DNA of 64,000 nucleotides. Origin: Serratia sp. H1w (GTDB taxonomy: Bacteria; Pseudomonadota; Gammaproteobacteria; Enterobacterales; Enterobacteriaceae). Where the stretch lies: positions 1-64,000 of the forward strand of contig NZ_AYMQ01000005.1 of NCBI RefSeq assembly GCF_000633355.1, given 5' to 3'. A program made the position numbers and the translations under genes. Below are positions 1 through 9,223 of the stretch, in pieces (the stretch's first letter is position 1; each line of letters begins with the position of its first letter). The notes beneath the pieces were generated by a model. That model saw nothing but the letters and a program-made list of their open reading frames with translations. It was not told where the DNA came from and ran no database searches.

Positions 1-13
1 TGACCATCTCATT

Positions 14-37
14 AACCCGCCTTTCGGCGGGTTTTGA
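14..37. terminator. Intrinsic terminator next to the adhE 3' end
   Basis: A stem AACCCGCC / GGCGGGTT with a short TTTC loop is followed by a T run on the plus strand. It lies 16 bases beyond the adhE stop codon. On the minus strand only a weak T stretch follows, so it may serve a plus-strand gene left of the window, adhE, or both. Confidence 0.7.
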
Positions 38-52
38 CCATTCAGGGAACGG

Positions 53-2728
53 TTATTTCTTGGACTTTTTTTCCGCTTTGGCGGCAACAGGTGCTGCCGC
101 TACCACTTCTTCTTCGGTCTCTTCGCTGAATTTGCGGCCGTAGAAGGTATCCATCAGGATTTGCTTGAGTTCAGCAATCAGCGGATAGCGTGGGTTAGCA
201 CCGGTACATTGGTCATCAAACGCGTCTTCAGACAGTTTGTCGACCTTGGCCAGGAAGTCGGCTTCTTGCACACCAGCTTCACGGATCGAAGTTGGGATAC
301 CCAAATCTGCCTTGATTTCATCCAGCCATACCAGCAGTTTCTCGATTTTCTGCGCGGTACGGTCACCAGGAGCGCTCAGGCCGAGGTGGTCTGCGATCTC
401 TGCGTAGCGACGGCGTGCCTGCGGACGGTCATACTGGCTGAATGCAGTCTGCTTGGTCGGGTTGTCGTTGGCGTTATAACGGATAACGTTAGAGATCAAC
501 ATGGCGTTGGCCAGACCGTGCGGGATATGGAACTCAGAACCCAGTTTGTGGGCCATTGAGTGGCAAACCCCCAGGAAGGCGTTGGCAAACGCGATACCAG
601 CGATGGTCGCGGCGTTGTGCACGCGCTCACGAGCAACCGGGTTTTTCGCCCCTTCGTGATAGCTGGCTGGCAGATATTCTTTCAGCAGTTTCAGGGCTTG
701 CAGCGCCTGGCCGTCTGAATATTCGTTGGCCAGTACGGAAACGTAGGCTTCCAGGGCGTGAGTCACCGCATCCAGGCCGCCGAAGGCGCACAGGGACTTA
801 GGCATGTTCATGACCAGGTTGGCATCGATAATCGCCATATCCGGGGTCAGAGCATAGTCAGCCAGTGGGTATTTCTGGCCGGTGGCGTCATCGGTCACAA
901 CCGCAAACGGCGTCACTTCTGAACCGGTACCTGAAGTGGTGGTGACGGCGATCATTTTCGCTTTCACGCCCATTTTCGGGAACTTGTAGATACGCTTACG
1001 GATGTCCATAAAGCGCAGCGCCAGATCTTCGAAGTGGGTTTCAGGATGTTCGTACAGCACCCACATGATTTTCGCGGCGTCCATTGGTGAACCACCACCC
1101 AGCGCGATGATCACGTCTGGTTTGAAGGAGTTCATCTGCTCGGCACCTTTACGTACGATGCTCAGCGTTGGGTCGGCCTCGACTTCAAAGAACACTTCAG
1201 TTTCAATACCGTGCGATTTCAGAACTTTGGTGATCTGATCGGCATAGCCGTTATTGAACAGGTAGCGGTCGGTCACGATGAAGGCGCGTTTTGCCCCATC
1301 GGTAGCCACTTCTTCCAGCGCGATTGGCAGTGAGCCACGGCGGAAGTAGATTGATTTTGGAAGTTTGTGCCACAACATGTTTTCTGCTCGCTTCGCTACA
1401 GTTTTCTTGTTGATCAAATGTTTTGGACCGACGTTTTCAGAGATGGAGTTACCACCCCAGGAACCGCAGCCCAACGTCAGTGACGGAGCGAGTTTAAAGT
1501 TGTACAGGTCACCGATACCACCCTGAGAAGCAGGGGTATTGATCAGGATACGCGCGGTCTTCATTTTGTCGCCAAAATACTCGACGCGTGCAGTCTGGTT
1601 ATCTTGGTCGGTGTACAGGCAAGAGGTGTGACCGATACCGCCCATGGCGACCAGTTTCTCTGCTTTGCTGACGGCGTCTTCAAAGTCTTTGGCACGATAC
1701 ATCGCCAGGGTAGGCGACAGTTTTTCGTGAGCAAACGGCTCGGATTCGTCCACCAATTTCACTTCACCGATCAGGATCTTGGTGTTGGCTTGTACTTTGA
1801 TACCGGCCATTTCAGCAATTTTTGGTGCAGACTGGCCAACGATAGCGGCGTTCAGGCCACCGTTTTTCAGGATGATATCCTGTACGGCTTTCAGCTCTTT
1901 GCCCTGCAGCATGTAGCCACCGTGGGAAGCGAAACGTGCACGCACGGCATCATAAACAGAGTCAACCACGATCACTGACTGCTCAGAAGCACAGATTACA
2001 CCGCTGTCGAAGGTTTTGGACATCAGGATAGAAGCCACTACGCGTTTGATGTCGGCAGTTTCGTCAACCACGACTGGCGTGTTACCGGCACCAACGCCGA
2101 TAGCTGGTTTACCCGAGCTGTAAGCGGCTTTAACCATGCCTGGGCCACCGGTGGCCAGGATCAGGTTGATGTCTGGGTGATGCATCAACTGATTGGACAG
2201 TTCAACCGTTGGCTGGTCGATCCAACCGACGATGTCTTTCGGTGCGCCTGCTGCGATGGCTGCTTGCAGCACGATATCTGCGGCTTTGTTGGTGGCGTTC
2301 TTGGCACGTGGGTGCGGGGAGAAAATGATGCCGTTACGGGTCTTCAGGCTGATCAGCGCTTTGAAGATCGCGGTAGAAGTCGGGTTGGTGGTGGGGACGA
2401 TACCGCAAATCAGGCCAATTGGCTCTGCAATGGTGATGGTACCGAAAGTGTCATCTTCGGAGAGGATCCCGCAGGTCTTTTCGTCTTTATAGGCGTTATA
2501 GATGTATTCTGAAGCGAAGTGGTTTTTGATGACCTTGTCTTCAACGATACCCATGCCTGATTCTTCAACGGCCATTTTAGCCAGAGGAATACGGGCATCT
2601 GCGGCGGCGAGGGCAGCGGCGCGGAAGATCTTATCAACTTGCTCTTGTGAGAAGTTGGCATACTCGCGCTGGGCTTTTTTGACACGTGCAACTAGCTCGT
2701 TCAATTCAGCGACATTCGTTACAGCCAT
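53..2728 (-). CDS. adhE: Bifunctional acetaldehyde-CoA / alcohol dehydrogenase
   Basis: AdhE reduces acetyl-CoA to acetaldehyde and then ethanol with NADH, the main anaerobic ethanol route; the protein forms cytoplasmic spirosomes. The N-terminal half is the CoA-acylating aldehyde dehydrogenase, with the catalytic cysteine at residue 246 in GVICASEQ. The C-terminal half is an iron-dependent alcohol dehydrogenase with GGGSPMDAAK and the metal-binding histidine region GVCHSMAHK. I start at 2728, giving 891 residues, the same as E. coli AdhE, because AGGAGAG lies just upstream; an in-frame start at 2794 would add 22 residues that the family lacks. The C-terminal tail is rich in Glu, Ala and Lys. 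The gene is divergent from ychE, with about 720 bases between the start codons. Confidence 0.97.
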   Translation of the reverse strand: MAVTNVAELNELVARVKKAQREYANFSQEQVDKIFRAAALAAADARIPLAKMAVEESGMGIVEDKVIKNHFASEYIYNAYKDEKTCGILSEDDTFGTITIAEPIGLICGIVPTTNPTSTAIFKALISLKTRNGIIFSPHPRAKNATNKAADIVLQAAIAAGAPKDIVGWIDQPTVELSNQLMHHPDINLILATGGPGMVKAAYSSGKPAIGVGAGNTPVVVDETADIKRVVASILMSKTFDSGVICASEQSVIVVDSVYDAVRARFASHGGYMLQGKELKAVQDIILKNGGLNAAIVGQSAPKIAEMAGIKVQANTKILIGEVKLVDESEPFAHEKLSPTLAMYRAKDFEDAVSKAEKLVAMGGIGHTSCLYTDQDNQTARVEYFGDKMKTARILINTPASQGGIGDLYNFKLAPSLTLGCGSWGGNSISENVGPKHLINKKTVAKRAENMLWHKLPKSIYFRRGSLPIALEEVATDGAKRAFIVTDRYLFNNGYADQITKVLKSHGIETEVFFEVEADPTLSIVRKGAEQMNSFKPDVIIALGGGSPMDAAKIMWVLYEHPETHFEDLALRFMDIRKRIYKFPKMGVKAKMIAVTTTSGTGSEVTPFAVVTDDATGQKYPLADYALTPDMAIIDANLVMNMPKSLCAFGGLDAVTHALEAYVSVLANEYSDGQALQALKLLKEYLPASYHEGAKNPVARERVHNAATIAGIAFANAFLGVCHSMAHKLGSEFHIPHGLANAMLISNVIRYNANDNPTKQTAFSQYDRPQARRRYAEIADHLGLSAPGDRTAQKIEKLLVWLDEIKADLGIPTSIREAGVQEADFLAKVDKLSEDAFDDQCTGANPRYPLIAELKQILMDTFYGRKFSEETEEEVVAAAPVAAKAEKKSKK

Positions 2729-3229
2729 GATGCTCTCCTGATAAATGTTAAACTCTTTCAGTAAATAAGCCGTTCGAGGAACTAGTATAGACATCTGCTG
2801 GGAAGGCGTCTGTTAAATGATGAGACTTTTCCCGCAGTTAGCGACCCATACTGCTGATTTACTTAAAGAGCTTTACCAAGTGCAAGTTGGTAGTAGGCAA
2901 GCGGGACAGAAATCGGTATCCATACCTTGTGCTACCTTTTGACTACGACTTAGAGCTTAACTATTCCTGAGTAGATATTTTGTGATGTACATCATAAAAA
3001 TCGCATGCTGACACCTTTCAGCTCTCATTTGTTGAGAGTAATTATCAACTGAGTGCTTGGTGGTGGTGAGAATACACGAAATAACAGCAGGCGACACACA
3101 AGGTATTAACAATAGCGAATTGTTTTGTAACATTCTGTTGGAGTAGGGAAAAATGCTGTCTGGGTGGATGGATTAGCTAGCGTAATTCCATTACATTAGC
3201 GCGCATCGGCAGTGTCTCTTTTTTAAAGC
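2729..3229. other. Long adhE upstream region
   Basis: About 500 bases without a supportable gene. It holds the adhE ribosome-binding site, the palindrome at 2983-2994 and AT-rich sequence. E. coli adhE also has a long regulated leader. No -10/-35 pair could be assigned with confidence. Confidence 0.6.
2981..2996. promoter_or_regulatory. FNR/CRP-like palindrome upstream of adhE
   Basis: TGATGTACATCA (2983-2994) is a perfect 12-base palindrome fitting the FNR core TGAT-N4-ATCA. Read from TGTGA it is also close to a CRP half-site pair. It sits about 255 bases upstream of the adhE start. E. coli adhE is known to respond to oxygen and redox state, so a site here is plausible. Binding is inferred. 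Confidence 0.4.
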
Positions 3230-3435
3230 TATACCCTATGGATTTCAAGTTGCAGCTAGGCGACAAGCTTGCTCATCCCCAGGAGCTTACTTTTGGGTAA
3301 GTGACTGGGGTGACAAATCTGTCGGGAACAGATTTGAACGCTGTACACAGCGGCCCCGTAAGGGGTGAGGCCCACGGATGGGCCGAATAGCTATGTGCAG
3401 GTAACAACGCTGCAGCTTGAAAGACGACGGGTATA
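3230..3435. repeat. ERIC element with 77-bp internal insertion
   Basis: The ends TATACCC and GGGTATA, the near-palindromic arms, and the core CCCCAGGAGCTTAC ... GTAAGTGACTGGGGTGA are those of an Enterobacterial Repetitive Intergenic Consensus (ERIC) unit. The copy at 32430-32558 is 129 bases; this one is 206. The extra 77 bases, about 3316-3392, lie just after GGGGTGA and contain several short hairpins in series. The element ends 17 bases before the ychE start codon, so it is probably transcribed as ychE leader. Confidence 0.93.
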
Positions 3436-3452
3436 TTTATGCGGAGTTTTTC

Positions 3453-4097
3453 GTGGGTCAATCTCTGTTAGATTTTTCCGGCTACATCAAGTTTTTTGTC
3501 GGCCTGTTTGCGCTGGTCAACCCGGTAGGTATTTTGCCGGTGTTTATCAGCATGACCAGCTACCAGGCCGAGGTCGGGCGTAACAAAACCAACCTGACGG
3601 CTAACCTGTCGGTGGCGATCATCTTGTGGACTTCGCTGTTCCTGGGCGAGGGCATCCTGCGGATGTTCGGCATTTCCATCGATTCCTTCCGTATTGCTGG
3701 CGGCATCCTGGTGGTGACCATCGCCATGTCGATGATCAGCGGTAAGCTGGGGGAAGACAAACAGAACAAGCAAGAAAAGTCGGAAAGTGCGATCCGCGAA
3801 AGCATCGGGGTCGTGCCCTTGGCACTGCCGTTGATGGCGGGGCCGGGTGCTATCAGTTCCACCATCGTCTGGAGCTCCCGCTACCACAGCTGGCAGAACC
3901 TGTTAGGTTTTACCGTGGCGATCGCATTGTTCGCCTTCTGCTGTTGGTTATTATTCCGGGCGGCTCCGTTGCTGGTTCGCCTGCTCGGGCAAACCGGTAT
4001 CAACGTCATTACCCGCATCATGGGGCTGTTGCTGATGGCGTTGGGCATCGAATTTATTGTCACCGGAATTAAAGCCATTTTCCCCGGCCTGTTATAG
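3453..4097 (+). CDS. ychE: MarC/YchE-family integral membrane protein
   Basis: A 214-residue protein of the UPF0056 (MarC) family with about six membrane segments; its function is not established. It keeps conserved blocks such as FALVNPVGILPVF near the N-terminus, LMAGPGAISSTIVW in the middle, and ITRIMGLLLMALGIEFI near the C-terminus, and matches E. coli YchE closely. I start at GTG 3453 because CGGAG precedes it by six bases and the length then agrees with E. coli (215 residues); the longer frame from 3417 would begin inside the ERIC repeat. The neighbour order adhE-ychE-oppA is that of E. coli. Confidence 0.9.
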   Translation: MGQSLLDFSGYIKFFVGLFALVNPVGILPVFISMTSYQAEVGRNKTNLTANLSVAIILWTSLFLGEGILRMFGISIDSFRIAGGILVVTIAMSMISGKLGEDKQNKQEKSESAIRESIGVVPLALPLMAGPGAISSTIVWSSRYHSWQNLLGFTVAIALFAFCCWLLFRAAPLLVRLLGQTGINVITRIMGLLLMALGIEFIVTGIKAIFPGLL

Positions 4098-4106
4098 CCT
4101 GAAAAT

Positions 4107-4145
4107 GCCGCGAATATCCCCGTTCGCGGCTTAAATCATTTTTTA
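4107..4145 (+). terminator. ychE terminator
   Basis: GCCGCGAA / TTCGCGGC forms an 8-bp stem ten bases after the ychE stop. A T-rich tail (ATCATTTTTTAAT) follows a few bases later. Confidence 0.7.
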
Positions 4146-4777
4146 ATCATTCAAATTATCTCATTCAATGCCTTATTAAAGTGCATGACCTGCCTGCTTT
4201 TCATTCTATTGCCCAACCATGTGGCACAAATCTCACTTTATTGCTCGATAAAGCACCAGGATGTTATTTTCTACACTTTTTAAACCCGGGTGATGGCGGT
4301 TTTCTGTCTGCCTACGGTGAAAACTGGTGTTAATTTAATCACATCATTCTGTAGGGCTTGTCTCCGTTTCACACAGGTGTTATTAGTGATTAACCACGCA
4401 TAGGCAGGTGTTTATTCTCTGAATGGTGATTTTGTTAACTGAATGTTTCTTTTGGCGGGCCTTTTGGGCCACGTAAAAAATCACGCGCAGAGATGGCGAA
4501 AATTGTATATTAAAATCATGTAATTACCTCGATATTGACCGGATGGAAATGACGGGTATCAGTCGGCTGGTGCGACAACAAAAGAGAAATGCTTAACATT
4601 TCTGTAAAAATTATTAGCTATGAATTTTTGCTTCTGCTAATTTCCGAGCAACTTATTCGAAAGAATTTTCTTAGCTTTGGCTTGCCGAGTAGGAATGATT
4701 CTTGCTGGTATCCGTTTAAATCAACGCATGATAACTATTTCACAATTATTGCTTTGCAGAGAAAAGGAGCCTGAACT
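4146..4777. other. AT-rich region upstream of the first oppA
   Basis: About 630 bases with no supportable gene. The only sizeable open frame (4589-4774, 61 codons) has no plausible ribosome-binding site and resembles nothing I know. The region probably holds the opp promoter and a long leader, as in E. coli. No promoter was assigned with confidence. Confidence 0.5.
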
Positions 4778-6415
4778 ATGCAGTCCACCAAGAAGCACCG
4801 ACCGTTAGCCGTTATCATCGCCGCCGTATTGGCGATGGGCGCCAGCCAAAACTTGCAGGCAGCAGACGTTCCCGCTGGTGTGCAACTGGCACCCGTTCAG
4901 AACATGGTGATTAACAACGGTTCGGAAGTCGCTTCGTTGGATCCGCATAAAGTTGAAGGCACGCCCGAAAGCAATATTATCCTCAACCTGTTAGAAGGGT
5001 TGGTCAGCACCGATGCCAATGGCCATCTTGCGCCGGCGGTAGCGGAAAGCTGGGAAAATAACGCCTATAAAACCTGGACGTTCCACCTACGCAAAGATGC
5101 GGTGTGGAGTGATGGTTCCCCGGTGACTGCGCAAGATTTCGTGTATAGCTGGCAGCGCCTGGCGGATCCCAAAACCGGCTCTCCCTATGCCAGCTATCTG
5201 CAATACGCCAGAATCGACAATATCGACGCTATTCTGAGTGGTAAAAAACCGGCTCAATCGCTTGGCGTCAGCGCCGTTGACGATAAAACGCTGCAGGTGA
5301 CGCTTAGCGAACCGGTGCCTTATTTTGTCAGCATGCTTTCTCATACCTCGATGAGGCCGGTAAAACAGTCCGTGGTGGAGAAGTTTGGCGACAAGTGGAC
5401 TCTGCCGCAGAATTATGTGGGTAACGGAGCCTATCGCATCACACAGTGGGTGGTGAATGAGCGTATCGTCCTTGAGCGCAGCCCGAGCTACTGGGATAAT
5501 AATAAAACGGTGATCCAACAGGCGACCTTCCTGCCGTTATCCTCCGAGGTCAGCGATATTAACCGTTATCGCAGCGGTGAAATCGATATTACCAACAGCG
5601 CCATCCCGCCGAATCTGTACGCCAAAATGAAGAGTGAGATCCCGGAGCAACTGCACGTTAACCCTTACCTGTGCACGTTCTATTATGAGATCAACAATCA
5701 GCGCGCGCCGTTCACCGACGAGCGAGTGCGTACGGCAGTCAAATTGACGCTGGATCGCGACATCATCGCCAACAAGATCATGGGCCAGGGCCAGATCCCG
5801 GCCTACAGCTTTACCCCGACCTTTACCGAAGGGGGCAACTTCAGCCAGCCTGAATGGGCAGGGTGGACGCAGGAACAACGCAACGAAGAAGCGAAGAAGC
5901 TGCTGACACAGGCCGGGTTTACCGCTGACAAGCCGCTCAAGTTTACCCTGCTGTACAACACCTCCGATCAAAATAAGCAGCAAGCCATTGCCGCGGCGTC
6001 GATGTGGAAGAAAAACCTCGGTGCCCAGGTCACGCTGCAAAACCAGGAGTGGAAAACGTCGCTACAGAGCCGTCATGAAGGGCAGTTTGATGTAGCCCGT
6101 GCCACCTGGTGTGGTGATTACAATGAGCCGAGCGCGTTTTTGAACATGCTGCTTTCCAACAGCAGCAACAATACCTTCTTCTATAAAAGCCCGGCGTTCG
6201 ATGCGCTGATGGCCAGTACCTTGCAAGCGTCGGATGCCGCTGCGCGCAGCGCTATTTATCAGCAGGCTGAGACCTTGCTGGACAAGGATTCTGCGCTGGT
6301 TCCGGTCTATTACCGGGTCAGTGCACGTCTGGTCAAGCCTAGGGTCGGCGGTTTCACCGGTAAAGATCCGCAGGACTATATCAATCTGAAAAATTTCTAC
6401 CTGATTAAAGAGTAA
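4778..6415 (+). CDS. oppA: Oligopeptide-binding periplasmic protein, first copy
   Basis: A solute-binding protein of ABC family 5 that captures short peptides and delivers them to OppBCDF. It has a Sec signal peptide of about 29 residues ending NLQA before ADVPAG. OppA landmarks are present: NGSEVASLDPHKVEG near the mature N-terminus, WTFHLRKDAVWSDG, and the C-terminal GGFTGKDPQDYINLKNFY. Length is 545, the same as the second copy at 6568. It is the more divergent of the two: it lacks the YIIKH ending and carries several substitutions in otherwise conserved stretches (for example NSAIPPNLY where the second copy has NNMPIELF). AAAAGGAG precedes the ATG. A different peptide preference is possible but inferred. 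Confidence 0.93.
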   Translation: MQSTKKHRPLAVIIAAVLAMGASQNLQAADVPAGVQLAPVQNMVINNGSEVASLDPHKVEGTPESNIILNLLEGLVSTDANGHLAPAVAESWENNAYKTWTFHLRKDAVWSDGSPVTAQDFVYSWQRLADPKTGSPYASYLQYARIDNIDAILSGKKPAQSLGVSAVDDKTLQVTLSEPVPYFVSMLSHTSMRPVKQSVVEKFGDKWTLPQNYVGNGAYRITQWVVNERIVLERSPSYWDNNKTVIQQATFLPLSSEVSDINRYRSGEIDITNSAIPPNLYAKMKSEIPEQLHVNPYLCTFYYEINNQRAPFTDERVRTAVKLTLDRDIIANKIMGQGQIPAYSFTPTFTEGGNFSQPEWAGWTQEQRNEEAKKLLTQAGFTADKPLKFTLLYNTSDQNKQQAIAAASMWKKNLGAQVTLQNQEWKTSLQSRHEGQFDVARATWCGDYNEPSAFLNMLLSNSSNNTFFYKSPAFDALMASTLQASDAAARSAIYQQAETLLDKDSALVPVYYRVSARLVKPRVGGFTGKDPQDYINLKNFYLIKE

Positions 6416-6567
6416 TGAAGGGTATGACCGGTGGTGATAGCGGCCGGGCATACACAGGAAAGGCAGCGCCGTTTGTTCCACGGCGTCCAGCCATAGCAAC
6501 CACCCGGTTAACGGGCAACGCAGCTCCCACGACGGAGTTGTGATAATAAAAACTGGAGTTTATACAC

Positions 6568-8205
6568 ATGACCAACATCACGAAGAAGTCCCTGCTGGCA
6601 GCAGGCATTATGGCGGCGCTAGGTTTTACTGCGGTGGGAACTGCCTTTGCGGCTGAAGTGCCTGCGGGCGTACAGCTGGCGGATAAGCAGGAAATCGTTA
6701 AAAACAACGGTTCCGAAGTGCAATCCCTTGACCCGCATAAAATCGAAGGCGTGCCGGAAAATAACGTGACACGCGATCTGATTGAAGGGCTGGCCAACAA
6801 CAGTCTGGATGGTTCAGTGGTGCCGGGCGTGGCAGAAAGCTGGGATAACAAAGATTTTAAAGTGTGGACCTTCCACCTGCGTAAAGATGCCAAATGGTCA
6901 AATGGTGAGCCGGTAACGGCACAAGATTTCGTGTATAGCTGGCAGCGTTTGGTCGATCCGAAGACTGCCTCTCCTTATGCCAGCTATCTGCAATATGCCC
7001 ACGTGGAAAACGTGGATGACATCATTGCCGGTAAAAAAGACAAATCGACGCTGGGCGTGAAAGCCATCGACGATCATACCTTCCAGGTCACGCTGACCGA
7101 ACCGGTCCCGTATCTGGTAGAAATGACCCCGCACTACGCCATGAAGCCAGTGAACAAAGAAGTGGTAGAGAAGTTTGGCGAAAAATGGACCCTGCCGCAA
7201 AACTACGTCAGCAACGGCGCTTACAAGCTGAAAGACTGGGTGGTTAACGAACGTATCGTGCTGGAACGTAACCCGGAGTATTGGGATAACGCGAAAACCA
7301 TCATTAATAAAGTCACCTTCCTGCCGATTGCTTCAGAAGTGACCGACGTTAACCGCTACCGCACCGGCGAAATCGACATGACCTATAACAACATGCCGAT
7401 CGAGCTGTTCCAGAAGCTGAAAAAAGAGATCCCGAACGAAGTTCACGTCGACCCGTATCTGTGTACTTACTACTATGAAATCAACAACCAGAAGGCACCG
7501 TTTACCGATGCTCGCGTGCGTGAAGCGCTGAAGTTGGGGATGGATCGCGACATTATCGTCAACAAGGTGAAGAACCAGGGCGATCTGCCAGCCTACAGCT
7601 TCACACCGCCTTACACCGATGGTGCCAAGTTGACGCCGCCAGAATGGTTTGGCTGGTCTCAGGACAAGCGTAACGAAGAAGCCAAGAAACTGCTGGCAGA
7701 AGCGGGCTATGGCCCAGGCAAACCGCTGACCTTCTCACTGCTGTACAACACTTCAGATCTGCACAAGAAACTGGCTATTGCCGCTGCGTCTATCTGGAAG
7801 AAAAACCTGGGTGTGGACGTGAAGCTGGTGAACCAGGAGTGGAAAACCTTCCTGGATACCCGCCATCAGGGGACCTATGACGTGTCACGTGCTGGTTGGT
7901 GTGCGGATTATAACGAGCCAAGCTCCTTCCTGAACATGATGCTGTCCGACAGCAGCAGTAACACCCCGCACTATAAGAGCGCAGAATTCGACAAGCTGAT
8001 GGGCAACGTGCTGACAGCGAAAACCAAAGAAGAGCGTGCCGAGCTGTATCAGAAAGCCGAAGTGCAATTGGATAAAGACTCTGCCATCGTTCCACTTTAT
8101 TACTATGTGAATGCTCGCCTGGTGAAACCTTACGTGGGTGGTTATTCAGGTAAAGATCCACTGGATAACGTTTACGACAAAAACCTGTACATCATCAAAC
8201 ATTGA
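6568..8205 (+). CDS. oppA: Oligopeptide-binding periplasmic protein, second copy
   Basis: This is the canonical OppA. The start MTNITKKSLLAAGIM, the mature N-terminus AEVPAGVQLADKQ and the end GKDPLDN...YIIKH match E. coli OppA closely over 545 residues. The signal peptide is cut after TAFA. The ATG is preceded by TGGAG. It lies 152 bases after the first oppA and 82 before oppB, so the operon reads oppA-oppA-oppBCDF. A hairpin at 8214-8239 may limit read-through into oppB and so keep the binding protein in excess over the membrane components. Confidence 0.96.
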   Translation: MTNITKKSLLAAGIMAALGFTAVGTAFAAEVPAGVQLADKQEIVKNNGSEVQSLDPHKIEGVPENNVTRDLIEGLANNSLDGSVVPGVAESWDNKDFKVWTFHLRKDAKWSNGEPVTAQDFVYSWQRLVDPKTASPYASYLQYAHVENVDDIIAGKKDKSTLGVKAIDDHTFQVTLTEPVPYLVEMTPHYAMKPVNKEVVEKFGEKWTLPQNYVSNGAYKLKDWVVNERIVLERNPEYWDNAKTIINKVTFLPIASEVTDVNRYRTGEIDMTYNNMPIELFQKLKKEIPNEVHVDPYLCTYYYEINNQKAPFTDARVREALKLGMDRDIIVNKVKNQGDLPAYSFTPPYTDGAKLTPPEWFGWSQDKRNEEAKKLLAEAGYGPGKPLTFSLLYNTSDLHKKLAIAAASIWKKNLGVDVKLVNQEWKTFLDTRHQGTYDVSRAGWCADYNEPSSFLNMMLSDSSSNTPHYKSAEFDKLMGNVLTAKTKEERAELYQKAEVQLDKDSAIVPLYYYVNARLVKPYVGGYSGKDPLDNVYDKNLYIIKH

Positions 8206-8213
8206 TGCGGCAA

Positions 8214-8239
8214 GGGCTGGCGGCACAGGTCGCCGGCCC
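8214..8239 (+). terminator. oppA-oppB intercistronic hairpin (partial terminator)
   Basis: GGGCTGGCG and CGCCGGCCC pair over 9 bp with one U-G pair. Only ATTTC follows, not a long T run, so it is better read as an attenuator or mRNA 3'-end stabiliser than as a full terminator. Such hairpins are usual behind binding-protein genes of ABC operons. Confidence 0.6.
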
Positions 8240-8287
8240 ATTTCAAGACTATAAGCCGTTATCAGGCTGAAGCACAGGGCTAGGGCA

Positions 8288-9208
8288 ATGCTTAAATTTA
8301 TCTTTCGTCGCTTGTTAGAGGCGATCCCGACACTATTTATCCTTATCACCATCTCCTTCTTTATGATGCGCCTCGCACCCGGCAGCCCATTTACCGGTGA
8401 ACGCGCGCTGCCACCCGAAGTGTTGGCCAATATTGAAGCCAAATATCACCTTAATGATCCGATCTGGAAACAGTACGGCCATTATTTGGTGCAGCTGTCG
8501 CAAGGTGATTTTGGCCCTTCGTTCAAATACAAAGATTATTCGGTTAATGACCTGGTCAAAGCCTCATTCCCCGTCTCGGCCAAACTGGGCTTTGCCGCCT
8601 TCGTACTGGCGGTGGTGCTGGGGGTGAGCGCAGGGGTCATTGCTGCGTTGAATCAGAATACCAAGTGGGACTATACGGTGATGGGGTTCGCCATGACCGG
8701 TGTGGTGATCCCCAGCTTTGTCGTCGCACCGTTATTGGTGCTGATTTTTGCCATCACCCTTAAATGGTTGCCCGGTGGCGGTTGGAACGGTGGGGCGCTG
8801 AAGTTCATGATCCTGCCGATGGTGGCGCTGTCTCTGGCTTACATCGCCAGTATCGCCCGTATAACCCGTGGCTCGATGATTGAAGTGCTGCACTCCAACT
8901 TTATCCGTACCGCCCGTGCCAAAGGTTTACCGATGCGTCGTATCATTTTGCGCCACGCGTTAAAGCCTGCGTTGCTGCCGGTGCTGTCGTATATGGGGCC
9001 AGCGTTTGTAGGGATTATTACCGGTTCGATGGTCATCGAAACCATCTACGGTTTACCGGGCATTGGCCAGCTGTTCGTTAACGGCGCACTGAACCGTGAC
9101 TACTCGCTGGTGTTGAGCCTGACCATTCTGGTCGGTGGCTTGACCATCCTGTTTAACGCGATCGTCGACGTGCTGTATGCCGTGATCGATCCGAAAATCC
9201 GTTACTAA
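8288..9208 (+). CDS. oppB: Oligopeptide ABC transporter permease
   Basis: Inner-membrane permease of 306 residues that forms the channel with OppC. It begins MLKFIFRRLLEAIPTLFILI, the usual first membrane helix of OppB/DppB, and has six predicted membrane segments. The EAA loop contacting the ATPases is visible as ARAKGLPMRRIILRHALKPA, around residues 210-230. The ATG has AGGG upstream. Next in order is oppC, 15 bases on. Confidence 0.96.
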   Translation: MLKFIFRRLLEAIPTLFILITISFFMMRLAPGSPFTGERALPPEVLANIEAKYHLNDPIWKQYGHYLVQLSQGDFGPSFKYKDYSVNDLVKASFPVSAKLGFAAFVLAVVLGVSAGVIAALNQNTKWDYTVMGFAMTGVVIPSFVVAPLLVLIFAITLKWLPGGGWNGGALKFMILPMVALSLAYIASIARITRGSMIEVLHSNFIRTARAKGLPMRRIILRHALKPALLPVLSYMGPAFVGIITGSMVIETIYGLPGIGQLFVNGALNRDYSLVLSLTILVGGLTILFNAIVDVLYAVIDPKIRY

Positions 9209-9223
9209 GCTGGAGCACGCAAG

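Noticed and set aside
53-2794. adhE start at 2794 instead of 2728
   Set aside because: The extra 22 residues are not found in AdhE proteins, and the AGGAGAG site points to 2728.
4589-4774. A 61-codon open frame before the first oppA
   Set aside because: No convincing ribosome-binding site, no known family, AT-rich leader composition.
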